Notes: generated by a model not told the origin, from the letters alone. DNA of 64,000 nt from Dermacoccus abyssi (GCF_034541975.1 NZ_JAVYJM010000001.1); one strand, 5' to 3'; shown: positions 16,787 to 25,690, counted from the first letter of the stretch. Numbers and translations are program-made.

Positions 16787-19700
16787 TTGCCCTCCACCTT
16801 CTTCACGACGATGCGAACCTTCTGCTTGTCGCCTACCTCGGCCTCGATGCCGACGCCCTCGGGCAGCTGGTGCGCTGCACCGGCCGAACCGAACTGGACG
16901 GCGAGCGTCTCGCGCATGATGAGGTCCTGGTGCGCGACGGTGGCGCCCCAGACCTCGTCGTCACCGGTGACGGTGAGCGAGATGCGGTCGGAGATGTCGA
17001 GTCCGGCGTCGCGGCGGGCCTGCTGGACGGCGCGCACGACGTCACGGGCGAGCCCCTCGGCGGCGAGCTCCGGGCTCACTTCGGTGTCGAGGACGACGAA
17101 ACCGCCGCTCGGCAGCATCGCTGCCGCCGTGTTGGCGTCGGCCTTGTCGGCGTCGACAGCCATGTCGAGCGTGTACTCGCCCTCGACGAGTTCGAGCCCG
17201 CCGGCGGTGACGACGCCGTTCGCGTCGACCGACCAGTCACCCGACTTGCTGCCCTTGATGGCCTGCTGGACGTTCTTGCCCAGGCGCGGGCCGGCAGCGC
17301 GAGCGTTGACCGACAGGCGCTGGCTCACACCGAAGCGGTCGGCGTCGGCGCTGGCCGAGTCGGCCAGGACGAGGTGACGCACGTTGACCTCGTCGGAGAC
17401 GAGGCTCGCGAACTCCTCGAGCTGGTGCGGGTTCTCACCCACCACGGTCACCGAGGCGAGCGGCAGGCGCACGCGCAGGCGCTCCGCCTTGCGCAGGCCG
17501 AGCGTCACCGAGCAGACCTCACGGGCACGATCCATGGCGGCGACGAGCTCGTCGTTCGCCGGCAGGTCGTCCGCGACCGGCCAGTCGCTGAGGTGCACGG
17601 AGCGGCCACCCGTGAGACCGCGCCAGATCTGCTCCGTCTCGAAGGGCAGCAGCGGTGCGGCGACGCGCGTCACGACCTCGAGGGCCGTGTAGAGCGTGTC
17701 GAAGGCCTCGGCCGACAGGGACTCGTGCGACTCACCGGTCTGCGCCGAGGCGCCCGTGCCCCAGAAGCGCTCGCGGCTGCGGCGGATGTACCAGTTCGTC
17801 AGGACGTCGAGGAAGCCGCGCACGCTCTCGCAGGCACCGGCGATGTCGTAGGCGTCCAGCTGCGCCTGCATCGTCTCGACGAGGTCACGCAGCTTGGCGA
17901 GCAGGTACCGGTCGAGAACGTCGGTCGAGCTCGTCGTCCACTTGGCCTCGTATCCCTCGCCGCCGTTGGCCGCGTTGGCGTACAGCGCGAAGAACGACCA
18001 GGCGTTCCACAGCGGCATCATGACCTGACGCACGCCGTCGCGGATGCCCTGCTCGGTGACAGAGAGGTTGCCGCCGCGCAGGATCGGGCTCGACATGAGG
18101 AACCAGCGCATCGCGTCGGCGCCGTCACGGTCGAAGACCTCCGAGACGTCGGGGTAGTTGCGCAGCGACTTGCTCATCTTCTGCCCGTCGCTGCCGAGCA
18201 CGATGCCGTGGCAGATGACGGAGGAGAACGCGGGCTTGTCGAACAGCGCGGTCGCGAGGATGTGGAGCGTGTAAAACCAGCCGCGCGTCTGGCCGATGTA
18301 CTCGACGATGAAGTCGGCCGGGAAGTGGTTCTCGAACCAGGCCTCGTTCTCCATCGGGTAGTGCACCTGCGCGTAGCTCATCGAGCCGGAGTCGAACCAG
18401 ACGTCGAGCACGTCGCTGACACGGCGCATCGTGGACTGGCCGCTCGGGTCGTCCGGGTTGGGGCGCGTGAGTTCGTCGATGAACGGACGGTGCAGGTCGG
18501 GTTCGCCGGCGGCGTTCACCGGCAGCGTGCCGAAGTCGCGCTCGAGGTCGGCGAAGGAGCCGTACACATCGACGCGCGGGTAGGCGGGGTTGTCCGACTT
18601 CCACACCGGAACGGGGCTGCCCCAGAAGCGGTTACGGGTGATCGACCAGTCGCGTGCGTTCTCCAGCCACTTGCCGAACTGGCCGTGCTTGACGTTGCCG
18701 GGCACCCAGGTGATCTCGTCGTTGTGCGCGAGCATGCGCTCCTTGATCTTCGTCACCTCGACGAACCAGGAGCTCACCGCCATGTAGATGAGCGGCTGAC
18801 GGCAGCGCCAGCAGTGCGGGTAGGAGTGGTCGTAGCTCTCGCGGCGCACGAGAAGCGTGCCGTCGCTGACGTGGCCCTTCTCCCCCGCACCCTTCGTCGC
18901 CGCCTTGAGGTGGTCGATGATGTGCGGGCTCGCGTCGAAGACCTGCATGCCTTCGTAGTCGCTCACCGGGTAGGTGAAGCGGCCGTCGGGGCCCACGGGA
19001 ACGACCGGTGGGATGCCCGCGGCGTCCGTGGCGGCCTTGTCCTCCTCACCGAAGGCGGGGGCCATGTGGACGAGGCCCGTACCGTCGTCGGTCGTGACGT
19101 AGTCGGCCGAGAGGATGCTCCACGCCGCGCTGCCCGCGAGCTTCTCCTCGTCCGCGAAGTAGGTGAAGGGTGCGTTGTAGCGGCGTCCGACGAGGTCGCG
19201 GCCCTTCAACCGCTCGACGACTTTCCCGGCGAGCGCGTCGGCGTCGAGCTTCTCGCCGAACAGGTCCTTGGCGTAGGCGGCGAGACGCGCTTCGGCGATG
19301 ACGTACCGCTCACTCGAGCCGGTGGGGGCGTCCGCCTCGACGACGACGTAGTCGATGTCGGGACCGACGGAGACGGCCAGGTTGCTCGGAAGAGTCCAGG
19401 GCGTCGTCGTCCAGATGAGTGCCTTCTCGCCCGTCTCCAGGGTGAAGCCGACCGTCACGGCCGGATCCTGACGGTTCTGGTAGACGTCCTCGTCCATGCG
19501 CAGTTCGTGGTTGGACAGCGGCGTCTCGTCGTTCCAGCAGTACGGCAGCACGCGCAGGCCCTCGTAGATGAGGCCCTTCTCATACAGGGACTTGAACGCC
19601 CAGATGACCGACTCCATGTAGCCGGCGTTGTACGTGCGGTAGCCGCGCTCGAAGTCGACCCAGCGGCCCATGCGCCCGACGTAGTCGACCCACTCGTCGG

Positions 19701-20163
19701 CGTACTTCATGACGCTCGCCTTGGCGGCGTCGTTGAACGCCTCGATGCCCATCTCGACGATCTCGTCCTTGGTCTTCAGACCGAGTTGACGCATCGCCTC
19801 GAGTTCGGCGGGCAGGCCGTGGGTGTCCCACCCGAAAACACGGTCGACCTTCTTGCCGCGCATCGTCATGTAGCGCGGCACGAGGTCCTTGACGTAGCTC
19901 GTGAGGAGGTGGCCGTAGTGCGGCAGACCGTTGGCGAAGGGCGGGCCGTCGTAGAAGACGAACTCGTTCTCCCCGTTCTCACCGGCGTCACGCTGTTCGA
20001 TCGAGGCGCGGAAGGTGTCGTCGGCCGCCCAGTAGTCGAGGACGGCGCGTTCAATGTCGGGGAACGCGGGCGAGGAGGGCACGCCCTTGATCCCGAACGC
20101 CTCACCGGCGTGCTGATCTGCGGCAGTGGCATTCTGGGTGAGGTCGACCTTTGGGTAGGTCAT
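16783..20163 (-). CDS. ileS: Isoleucyl-tRNA synthetase (type 2, eukaryote-like)
   Basis: This 1126-residue class I synthetase has the HIGH-type motif in GPPFANGLPHYGHLL (about residue 75), the editing-domain motif TTTPWTLPSNLAV, and the KMSKS loop in SDGQKMSKSLRNYP. GLPHYGH and the length point to the IleS2 subgroup found in actinobacteria and eukaryotes, which is known for low mupirocin sensitivity. The ATG at 20163 has AAGGA eight bases upstream, inside the sequence that a T-box leader is expected to sequester. It leads the ileS-folC-DUF4233-uppP-ndk operon. Confidence 0.98.
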   Translation of the reverse strand: MTYPKVDLTQNATAADQHAGEAFGIKGVPSSPAFPDIERAVLDYWAADDTFRASIEQRDAGENGENEFVFYDGPPFANGLPHYGHLLTSYVKDLVPRYMTMRGKKVDRVFGWDTHGLPAELEAMRQLGLKTKDEIVEMGIEAFNDAAKASVMKYADEWVDYVGRMGRWVDFERGYRTYNAGYMESVIWAFKSLYEKGLIYEGLRVLPYCWNDETPLSNHELRMDEDVYQNRQDPAVTVGFTLETGEKALIWTTTPWTLPSNLAVSVGPDIDYVVVEADAPTGSSERYVIAEARLAAYAKDLFGEKLDADALAGKVVERLKGRDLVGRRYNAPFTYFADEEKLAGSAAWSILSADYVTTDDGTGLVHMAPAFGEEDKAATDAAGIPPVVPVGPDGRFTYPVSDYEGMQVFDASPHIIDHLKAATKGAGEKGHVSDGTLLVRRESYDHSYPHCWRCRQPLIYMAVSSWFVEVTKIKERMLAHNDEITWVPGNVKHGQFGKWLENARDWSITRNRFWGSPVPVWKSDNPAYPRVDVYGSFADLERDFGTLPVNAAGEPDLHRPFIDELTRPNPDDPSGQSTMRRVSDVLDVWFDSGSMSYAQVHYPMENEAWFENHFPADFIVEYIGQTRGWFYTLHILATALFDKPAFSSVICHGIVLGSDGQKMSKSLRNYPDVSEVFDRDGADAMRWFLMSSPILRGGNLSVTEQGIRDGVRQVMMPLWNAWSFFALYANAANGGEGYEAKWTTSSTDVLDRYLLAKLRDLVETMQAQLDAYDIAGACESVRGFLDVLTNWYIRRSRERFWGTGASAQTGESHESLSAEAFDTLYTALEVVTRVAAPLLPFETEQIWRGLTGGRSVHLSDWPVADDLPANDELVAAMDRAREVCSVTLGLRKAERLRVRLPLASVTVVGENPHQLEEFASLVSDEVNVRHLVLADSASADADRFGVSQRLSVNARAAGPRLGKNVQQAIKGSKSGDWSVDANGVVTAGGLELVEGEYTLDMAVDADKADANTAAAMLPSGGFVVLDTEVSPELAAEGLARDVVRAVQQARRDAGLDISDRISLTVTGDDEVWGATVAHQDLIMRETLAVQFGSAGAAHQLPEGVGIEAEVGDKQKVRIVVKKVEGK

Positions 20164-20184
20164 GGCGGCATCCTTTGCGCAGTC

Positions 20185-20385
20185 AGGTCGGGTGCAAGGA
20201 CGACGGCACCGACATGTGTCGGAACCTCGCGGTACCACCTTGCTTGCCATCTCGAACCCGCGTGCGCAGGGAGCGATCTGACCGCTTCATGCCGGCTGTG
20301 ACGGGCCACTCCCGCCCGGTTCTACTGAGTGTCTCCATGTGGTGGCACTGTTCTTCCGGGGACTCGCCGCTGATGACGGCTCGAA
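20185..20385 (-). promoter_or_regulatory. T-box riboswitch upstream of ileS (translational type)
   Basis: The minus strand holds the T-box core AGGTGGTACCGCG at 20240-20228. Further upstream is GCCGTCATCAGCGGCGAGTC with an ATC triplet (20374-20372), a plausible isoleucine specifier in a short stem I, and then AGTAGAACCGGG. Near the gene GTCCTTGC (about 20203-20196) can pair with GCAAAGGA, which holds the ileS Shine-Dalgarno sequence. The switch therefore probably works on translation, as described for actinobacterial ileS leaders. The stem I limits are estimated. Confidence 0.88.
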
Positions 20386-20492
20386 CGTCGTTACGACCAT
20401 GGTAGCGAGCGGCGACGGTGTGAGGAAAACGCGCCCCGGAGGATCAGGGGCGAGGCCCGATGTCTGTTCGGCCGCGGTCGTAGTGTTGAGCG

Positions 20493-21771
20493 ATGACGTC
20501 CTCGCACCACTCCCGCCCCATCCCCGCCGCGCTGGAACGCCGCATGCCGGATGTTCGTGAACTGGCATCGCTCGTGCGGTTCGCCAAACCGTCGACCGAT
20601 CGCGTCGGGCGTCGGCTGGAGAAAGCCACGAGCGTCTGGGAACTGCGCGAGATCGCGAAGCGACGCACACCGAAGGCTCCGTTCGACTACGTCGACGGCG
20701 CCGCCGAGGCGGAGATCTCCCTGCGGCGCTCGCGGCTGAGCTACCGGAACGTGGAATTCGTGCCCCACGTCCTGCACGACGTCTCGGATGCCGACACCTC
20801 GACCGAGATCTTCGGGCGACGTGTCACGATGCCGCTCGGGCATCGCCCCCACCGGCTTCACCCGGATGATGCACAGCGAGGGTGAATACGCCGGTTCCGC
20901 AGCCGCCGCCGACGCCGACATCCCCTTCTGCCTCTCGACGATGGGCACCGCCTCGATCGAGGATGTCGCGACCCATGCGCCGGACGGTGACAACTGGTTC
21001 CAGCTCTACCTGTGGAACGACCGCGAGGCTTCGGCAGCACTCGTCGAGCGGGCTTGGCAGGCAGGCTTTCGCACGCTCGTCGTCACGGTGGACACAGCCA
21101 TCGCGGGCGCACGCCTGCGCGACACGCGCAACGGCTTCTCCATCCCGCCGCAGCTGACCGCCCGGACGGTCCTCGACGCAGCGGCGCACCCGCACTGGTG
21201 GTTCGATTTCCTCACCCACGAGCCGCTGTCATTCGCGTCGCTCTCCCGTAGTTCGGGCACCGTGGCCGATCTCGTCAACCGCATGTTCGACCCGTCACTC
21301 GACCACGACGACATCGCGTGGCTCGCCCAGCTGTGGCCGGGGCGCCTCGTCGTCAAGGGCGTGCAGAGCGTGCCTGACGCGGCCCGCATCGCCGAGGGCG
21401 GTGTCGACGGGATCATCCTGTCCACCCACGGGGGCCGTCAGCTCGACCGCGCACCGATCCCATTGCACCTGTTGCCCGAGGTGCGTGCCGAACTCGGCGA
21501 TGCCTTCTCGATCGGCATCGACACGGGAATCATGGACGGTGCCGACGTCGTCGCCGCCGTCGCGCTGGGCGCCGACTACGCGCTCGTGGGGCGCGCCTAC
21601 ATGTATGGCCTCATGGCCGGTGGTCAGCGCGGCGTCACACGCATGCTCGACCTCATGCATACCTCGATGCGACGCACGATGCGTCTGGTCGGCGTCAACG
21701 CGATCGACGACCTGACGCCGGAGCATGTCAACCTCATGACGCCTCAACCGGCTCGCGGCCACTGGGTCTGA
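20493..21771 (+). pseudogene. FMN-dependent alpha-hydroxy-acid (L-lactate) dehydrogenase, frameshifted
   Basis: Residues from ATG 20493 read MPDVRELASLVRFAKP... and FDYVDGAAEAEISLRR, then FGRRVTMPLG, and then go out of frame. The downstream frame continues GIAPTGFTRMMHSEGEYAGS to the stop at 21771. It includes the catalytic-loop STHGGRQLD, with the active-site His and Arg, and the FMN phosphate loop GADYALVGRAYMYGLMAGG. Joined, the protein would be about 425 residues, the normal length for LldD or lactate monooxygenase relatives. The break is explained by one extra G in CTCGGGCATC at about 20838-20840. It may be a true recent mutation or a sequencing error, since everything else looks intact. 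Confidence 0.8.
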
Positions 21772-21896
21772 CGCTCCGCGACCCCGGCGATCCGGTCGAC
21801 GTTCCGCGTCGCATGACATGCGCAATGTTGATGGATTGCCCCACGCAAACGGGCCTCCTGGTCCTCGCGGCGCCCTGGAGGACCACGAGGAGCGCG

Positions 21897-22274
21897 TCAG
21901 ACGCGCAGGTATCCGGTGGACTTGGCGCCGAGGCTGTTCGAGAGCGTGAACTTCACGCGGTCGTTCTCGTAGAGACGGGAAGAGTTCTTCTTGAGTTGCG
22001 AACACGCTTGTTTGCCTACCTTGGCGTTCAGCGTCAGGGAGTGCAGCTTCCTGCCACCCTTGGAGAACGCCACGCTGAGTCGCGCGGGCGACGATGAACC
22101 TCGCCCGATGCAGAAGGTGTCGGTCGCGGCGTAGTAGGCGTAGTACAGCGTGGTTCCGGCATTCCAGGTCTTGCCGATCGACGGTCCCGCTGACGCGGAC
22201 GATGCAACGCCGGTGCCCTTGACGGCAATCCCTCCGGCCAACAGAGTTGCTGAAACTGCGCGCTTGATGTTCAT
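21897..22274 (-). CDS. Small secreted protein of unknown function
   Basis: The 125-residue product starts at the ATG at 22274, with GGAGGGG five bases upstream. A signal peptide (MNIKRAVSATLLAGGIAVKG, cleavage near ASSASAGP) is followed by about 95 residues with two cysteines, FCIGRG and KQACSQL, that could form a disulfide, and a beta-rich pattern (TTLYYAYYAAT, RVKFTLSNSL). I do not recognise the family. It is a lone gene between the FMN dehydrogenase pseudogene and an SDR gene. Secretion is well supported; function is unknown. Confidence 0.7.
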   Translation of the reverse strand: MNIKRAVSATLLAGGIAVKGTGVASSASAGPSIGKTWNAGTTLYYAYYAATDTFCIGRGSSSPARLSVAFSKGGRKLHSLTLNAKVGKQACSQLKKNSSRLYENDRVKFTLSNSLGAKSTGYLRV

Positions 22275-22483
22275 CACGTCCCCTCCTGCGTGGTTGTGAC
22301 ACGGCTCGGGAGCAGGTGTCTCTGCGCAGGTTCCGGACAGGGAGGCGCCCACCGTTGCGCACGGCCGCGCCGCCATGCGGTGCGCTCGGTGGCTCGCCCG
22401 GAGCGCGCAAGACGCCCCGGCCGCGCGAGGTCGTGAACCGGGCGGGGACGCGGTCTGTCTGGGGACGCCGATAGCGTGGGGTC

Positions 22484-23194
22484 ATGAGCGAACCTCCCGT
22501 CATCCTGGTCACCGGTGGAACGCGCGGCATCGGCCGAGCGATCTGTGACGATCTGGCCTCCGACCACGAGTTGATCGTCGGCGGAACCGACCCCGCTGCG
22601 GTCGCTGCGGCCTGTGAGCGCTACGCATCGGCCCGCCCGTTCGCGGCCGACCTCACGGACGCCGACGCCGTCGAGCGGGCCGTTGACGAGCTCGGCCTCG
22701 AGCGGCTCGACGGTCTCGTGCATTCCGCTGGCCTACTCGGCAGCGGCGCCTTCCGCGACCTCTCGCGTGACGACTGGCGTCGCACCTTCGAGGTCAACGT
22801 GTTCGCCGTCGCGGATCTGACTCGGCTCGTCCTGCCCGCTCTCGAGGAGGCGTCCGGAACGGTCGTCGTCATCAACTCGGGTTCGGGGCTCACGGCCAAC
22901 GGGCCCGGCGGCGTCTACTCGGCGTCCAAGTTCGCGGCTCGCGCACTCACCGACGCGATGCGCGAGGAGCTTCGACCGGCAGGGATCCGTGTCTCCTCCG
23001 TTCACCCGGGCCGCGTGGCCACGGACATGCAGATCGAACTCAACGACTTTGAGGGGCGCGAGTACGACGCGGAGAACTACCTGCGCCCGGAGTCGGTGGC
23101 CGGCGCCGTCCGCGCTGCGTTGACGGCCTCACCGGACGCCAACTTCGACATGGTCTCGGTCCGCCCCGGCCCCGCAGCCACGAACCGCGCCTAA
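22484..23194 (+). CDS. Short-chain dehydrogenase/reductase
   Basis: This 236-residue classical SDR has the dinucleotide-binding motif TGGTRGIG at residues 10-17, HSAGLLG in the NAG position, VVVINSGSG holding the catalytic Ser, and YSASKFA with the catalytic Tyr and Lys. It reduces or oxidises an unknown carbonyl or alcohol with NAD(P). It is monocistronic, starting at the ATG at 22484 shortly after the divergent secreted-protein gene. Confidence 0.92.
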   Translation: MSEPPVILVTGGTRGIGRAICDDLASDHELIVGGTDPAAVAAACERYASARPFAADLTDADAVERAVDELGLERLDGLVHSAGLLGSGAFRDLSRDDWRRTFEVNVFAVADLTRLVLPALEEASGTVVVINSGSGLTANGPGGVYSASKFAARALTDAMREELRPAGIRVSSVHPGRVATDMQIELNDFEGREYDAENYLRPESVAGAVRAALTASPDANFDMVSVRPGPAATNRA

Positions 23195-23200
23195 GCGCAC

Positions 23201-23248
23201 GATGTTGTTGTTTAGGCGCCGTATGAGGCGCACAAACAACACAACATC
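23201..23248. repeat. AT-rich imperfect inverted repeat after the SDR gene
   Basis: GATGTTGTTGTTT (23201-23213) is mirrored by AAACAACACAACATC (23234-23248) around a GGCGCC...GGCGC core. It lies between convergent genes and may serve as a terminator for both. The T/A-rich arms stand out in this GC-rich genome. Confidence 0.7.
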
Positions 23249-23288
23249 CTCGCAATGTGGCGTGCTTCGACTCCGTGACCTGACGTCG

Positions 23289-23762
23289 TCAGCCGATCTC
23301 CCGTAGCGAGCGCGGGTCGGGGTCTACCCACACCCAGCCGCCCTGATCGTCGCGGACAGGAACCGGCGGCGCGGCCTCACCCGTCCGACACGCCAGATCG
23401 TGAGCCGTAAGGTACGCGTCGCGCGCTTCGAGAATGCGCGAGACCATGTCCGGGACGAGGCGGTTGGGAATGATGCCCTGCTCACCGACGCCGGTGCTCG
23501 TACTCGTGTTGCCGTCGGCCCAGGCGAACATGACGCCGTGTCGGCCCGCGCTGATCGCAACGATCTCCTCGATCGGGACGGCGCGCGCGAACACCGGCCC
23601 ACGGAGAACAACGGCGTCCTCGAAGAGCATGAGCTATGTCCATGCCATGCCGGTGAACGGCAACCCACCGAAGATGAGGGCCCATCCGGCAAACTCCGCC
23701 TCGCCGAAGGGGCTCACGACGATGATGCCCGCGACCACGATGAGGGAACCGAGCAGAGGCAT
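23289..23762 (-). pseudogene. Two-helix membrane protein with soluble PH-like domain, interrupted by an in-frame TAG
   Basis: From ATG 23762 the frame reads MPLLGSLIVVAGIIVVSPFG and then WALIFGGLPFTGMAWT, i.e. two membrane segments, and meets TAG at 23636-23634. The same frame resumes at once with LMLFEDAVVLRGPVFARAVP, which resembles the start of small bacterial PH-domain proteins (DDAVVVR...), and ends at 23289. A two-helix hairpin plus PH-like domain is a common membrane-protein layout, so the stop most likely splits one ancestral gene of about 157 codons. The second part alone (113 codons from ATG 23630) could still be expressed, but it has no clear ribosome-binding site. Confidence 0.55.
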
Positions 23763-23826
23763 CGTCACGACTTGCCTGTGAGCAGCTTCGCTTTATGTCG
23801 TCGTTTTCGCCGCGATCGGTGTCGGG

Positions 23827-24033
23827 TTAGGTGGTGGCGATGACGAGGGTGCTGCGGGCGGCTTCGACGACGTCGATGGTGATGACGTCGAGCTCGTTGA
23901 TCTTCAGGACGCGTTGGATCTGAGTAAGGAGGCGCTCAAGGAGCCGGAGGTTGCCGCGGGTGATGCGTTCGACGGCAGCGACGGCTCGCGCGTCGGTGAA
24001 GTCGTCGGGGTCGAGTGTCTTGCCGAGCTTGCG
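23827..24033 (-). pseudogene. C-terminal remnant of a TniB-like AAA transposition ATPase
   Basis: The minus strand reads, from codon 24033 to the TAA at 23827, FTDARAVAAVERITRGNLRL then LLERLLTQIQRVLKINELDV and VVEAARSTLVI. This matches the C-terminal helical domain of AAA ATPases that accompany Mu/TniA-type transposases in actinobacteria. A TGA lies immediately before the first codon, and no Walker motifs can be found upstream, so only the tail survives. Confidence 0.6.
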
Positions 24034-24160
24034 TCAAAGAGGTTCGAGGACGAGGGAAAAGCTCCAGGAAGTCTGGGGCACGTCGCGGAACCCTTCCTAG
24101 CGTCGTACCGACTATTGAAGTGTGGGTGGTCGTTGTTCGACCGCCGCTGCGAGGGACCCT

Positions 24161-24394
24161 AGCCAGGACGAACTGCTGCTCGATGCGCGCAACACGCTCG
24201 TCGCCGCGGAGCTGGACATGCGCGTTGTCTCGGTGGCCGATCGCGTGATCGATCTTGGACCCGGCGCGGGCGACGCCGACGGGACCGTGGTTGTAGCTGG
24301 TACGCCCGCCTACGTCGCGGACAAGGGCGTCGGTGCTTCCGCGGGCTACCTTTCCAGCGCACTGCAGGCAGCCACCAACGCGACCCCAATGTGA
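24161..24394 (+). pseudogene. C-terminal remnant of a UvrA-like ABC ATPase
   Basis: The frame ending at TGA 24394 reads ELLLDARNTLVAAELDMRVV, then ADRVIDLGPGAGDADGTVVV and AGTPAYVA. This is the end of UvrA and its drug-resistance paralogues (normally ..VVEHDMDVI..ADWVIDLGPGAG..GG.VVA.GTP). The histidine of the EHD loop has become Leu. Nothing upstream encodes the rest of the protein, so this is a short relic. Confidence 0.65.
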
Positions 24395-24440
24395 CGAGTG
24401 TGTCGCTGTGCGATCTGAACATCGCACAGCGACACACTCG
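24395..24440. repeat. Perfect 20-bp stem, 6-nt loop inverted repeat
   Basis: CGAGTGTGTCGCTGTGCGAT (24395-24414) is followed by CTGAAC and its exact reverse complement (24421-24440). It begins right after the UvrA relic stop and lies about 370 bp from the TniB-like relic. It may be a terminator, or a leftover transposon end with TGT...ACA borders. Confidence 0.85.
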
Positions 24441-24454
24441 ACGAGGTCGTAGTC

Positions 24455-24522
24455 TCAGGCGGGGAGCTTAGAGGGCAGGACGTCCAACTTCTCGATCGTG
24501 GGATCGCTGAACAGTTTGCCGG
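24455..24522 (-). repeat. 68-bp duplicated gene end, copy 1
   Basis: About 90% identical to 25830-25897 in the same orientation. On the minus strand it encodes a C-terminus AGKLFSDPTIEKLDVLPSKL-PA followed by TGA. It lies just downstream of the FAD oxidoreductase gene (stop 24560). I do not recognise the parent protein. Confidence 0.75.
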
Positions 24523-24559
24523 CCAGAATCTCGGGTCCCCCGCGATTGGGAGACACGCC

Positions 24560-25690
24560 CTAGCTCGGGGCCTCGCCGAGGCGCGCTTCGGGCGTGAGCT
24601 CGGCGCGGAGACCACCGCCGGTCGCAGCCTGGGCAAGAGCGCGACCCAGCGCAGGTGCCTGCTTGAACAGATTGTGACCGGCCACAAAAAGGACAGAGTC
24701 TGCCTCCCACACGGCCACGCCGTCCTCGCTCCATGGGAGGTCGGTCACCCAGCAGTGAAGGAAGTCGCGCGGCTCTGGGTGGAGACCGGGCAGCGCCCGT
24801 GTCACGTATTCGCGTGCGCGTTCGTCCAGTGATCGAATCGCCGCCGGGTCGATGAAAGTTCCGTCGTCGCGGACGCCGACGGTGTCGCTGAGTCCGACCG
24901 AATAGCTTCTGTTGCCCGGTAGCGGCGTCGCGTAGACGCCGACTTCGCCGAAGACGCCGCTGCTGTCCTGCAGGCACGCGACTCGTGCCGGGGCGGCGGC
25001 TTTCACGTCGAAGGTCAGCCTGACGTGTGCGGCAAGGCGAACCGGCAGCGACAGGCCGACGCTGCGTGCCAGGCGGGCGGTTTCGCGGCCGGCGCACACG
25101 ACCACCTTGGAGTAGACAGCCCGGTCGGTGACGCTGCGCACCTCGACCGTCCCGTCGGCGCGGGGATCGATGGAGATGACCTCACCGGTGGTGACCGCAT
25201 CTGCGAGGGCACCCGTGAGTGCCGTGATCGCGGCTCGGGTGCGGATCGCGCCGCCCGACTCGTCGAGCACCGCTGGCCCCGAATACCCAGCGAGCAGCGG
25301 CATCCGCTGGGCGACCTCGGCCGCGTCGATCTCGTGCGCTTCCACGCCGCCGACCTGGTCGAGCACCCGCAGCCGCGCCAGGGCGCTGTCTCCGATCGCC
25401 AGGACACCGTCCGATGAGACCAGCTCGACGTCGAAGTGTTCGGCCCACTCATCCCATATGCCGCGGCTTTCGCGCGCGAAAGCGACGAGTCGCGGGTCGT
25501 CGTGGGCATGCCGGAAGATCCGCGACTCGCCTGCGGACTGACCCGTCCCGGGCAGACCAGCCTCGTACAAGCGGACCGGCACGCCCTGCTCCCGCAGCGC
25601 GTACGCCGTCGACAGACCGACGATCCCGCCCCCGATCACCGCTACCTCGGGTGAACGCGTCGTGGCAACGCCGTCGTCAGTTCCTGTCAT
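24560..25690 (-). CDS. FAD-dependent oxidoreductase, DAO family (sarcosine / N-methyl amino acid oxidase-like)
   Basis: The 376-residue protein begins with the ADP-binding fold VAVIGGGIVGLSTAYALREQ at residues 14-33 and the acidic end of strand 2 (VRLYEA). It continues with DAO-family features such as GESRIFRHAHDDPRLV, the KVVVCAGRETARL segment and a C-terminal VLFVAGHNLFKQAPALGRAL. Such enzymes oxidise secondary or D-amino acids using O2 and make H2O2; the exact substrate cannot be read here. ATG 25690 has GGGGAACC upstream. The gene is intact but is flanked on both sides by a duplicated 68-bp gene end, suggesting it entered by duplication or recombination. Confidence 0.85.
   Translation of the reverse strand: MTGTDDGVATTRSPEVAVIGGGIVGLSTAYALREQGVPVRLYEAGLPGTGQSAGESRIFRHAHDDPRLVAFARESRGIWDEWAEHFDVELVSSDGVLAIGDSALARLRVLDQVGGVEAHEIDAAEVAQRMPLLAGYSGPAVLDESGGAIRTRAAITALTGALADAVTTGEVISIDPRADGTVEVRSVTDRAVYSKVVVCAGRETARLARSVGLSLPVRLAAHVRLTFDVKAAAPARVACLQDSSGVFGEVGVYATPLPGNRSYSVGLSDTVGVRDDGTFIDPAAIRSLDERAREYVTRALPGLHPEPRDFLHCWVTDLPWSEDGVAVWEADSVLFVAGHNLFKQAPALGRALAQAATGGGLRAELTPEARLGEAPS

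Noticed and set aside
16870..20301. 1100-codon open frame antisense to ileS
   Set aside because: It mirrors the ileS frame, runs through the T-box leader, and encodes a low-complexity His/Arg/Val-rich chain without any recognisable motif.
23936..24427. 163-codon frame on the minus strand over the relic region
   Set aside because: It crosses both the perfect hairpin and the UvrA-like remnant and has random composition; the relic readings in other frames match known families.
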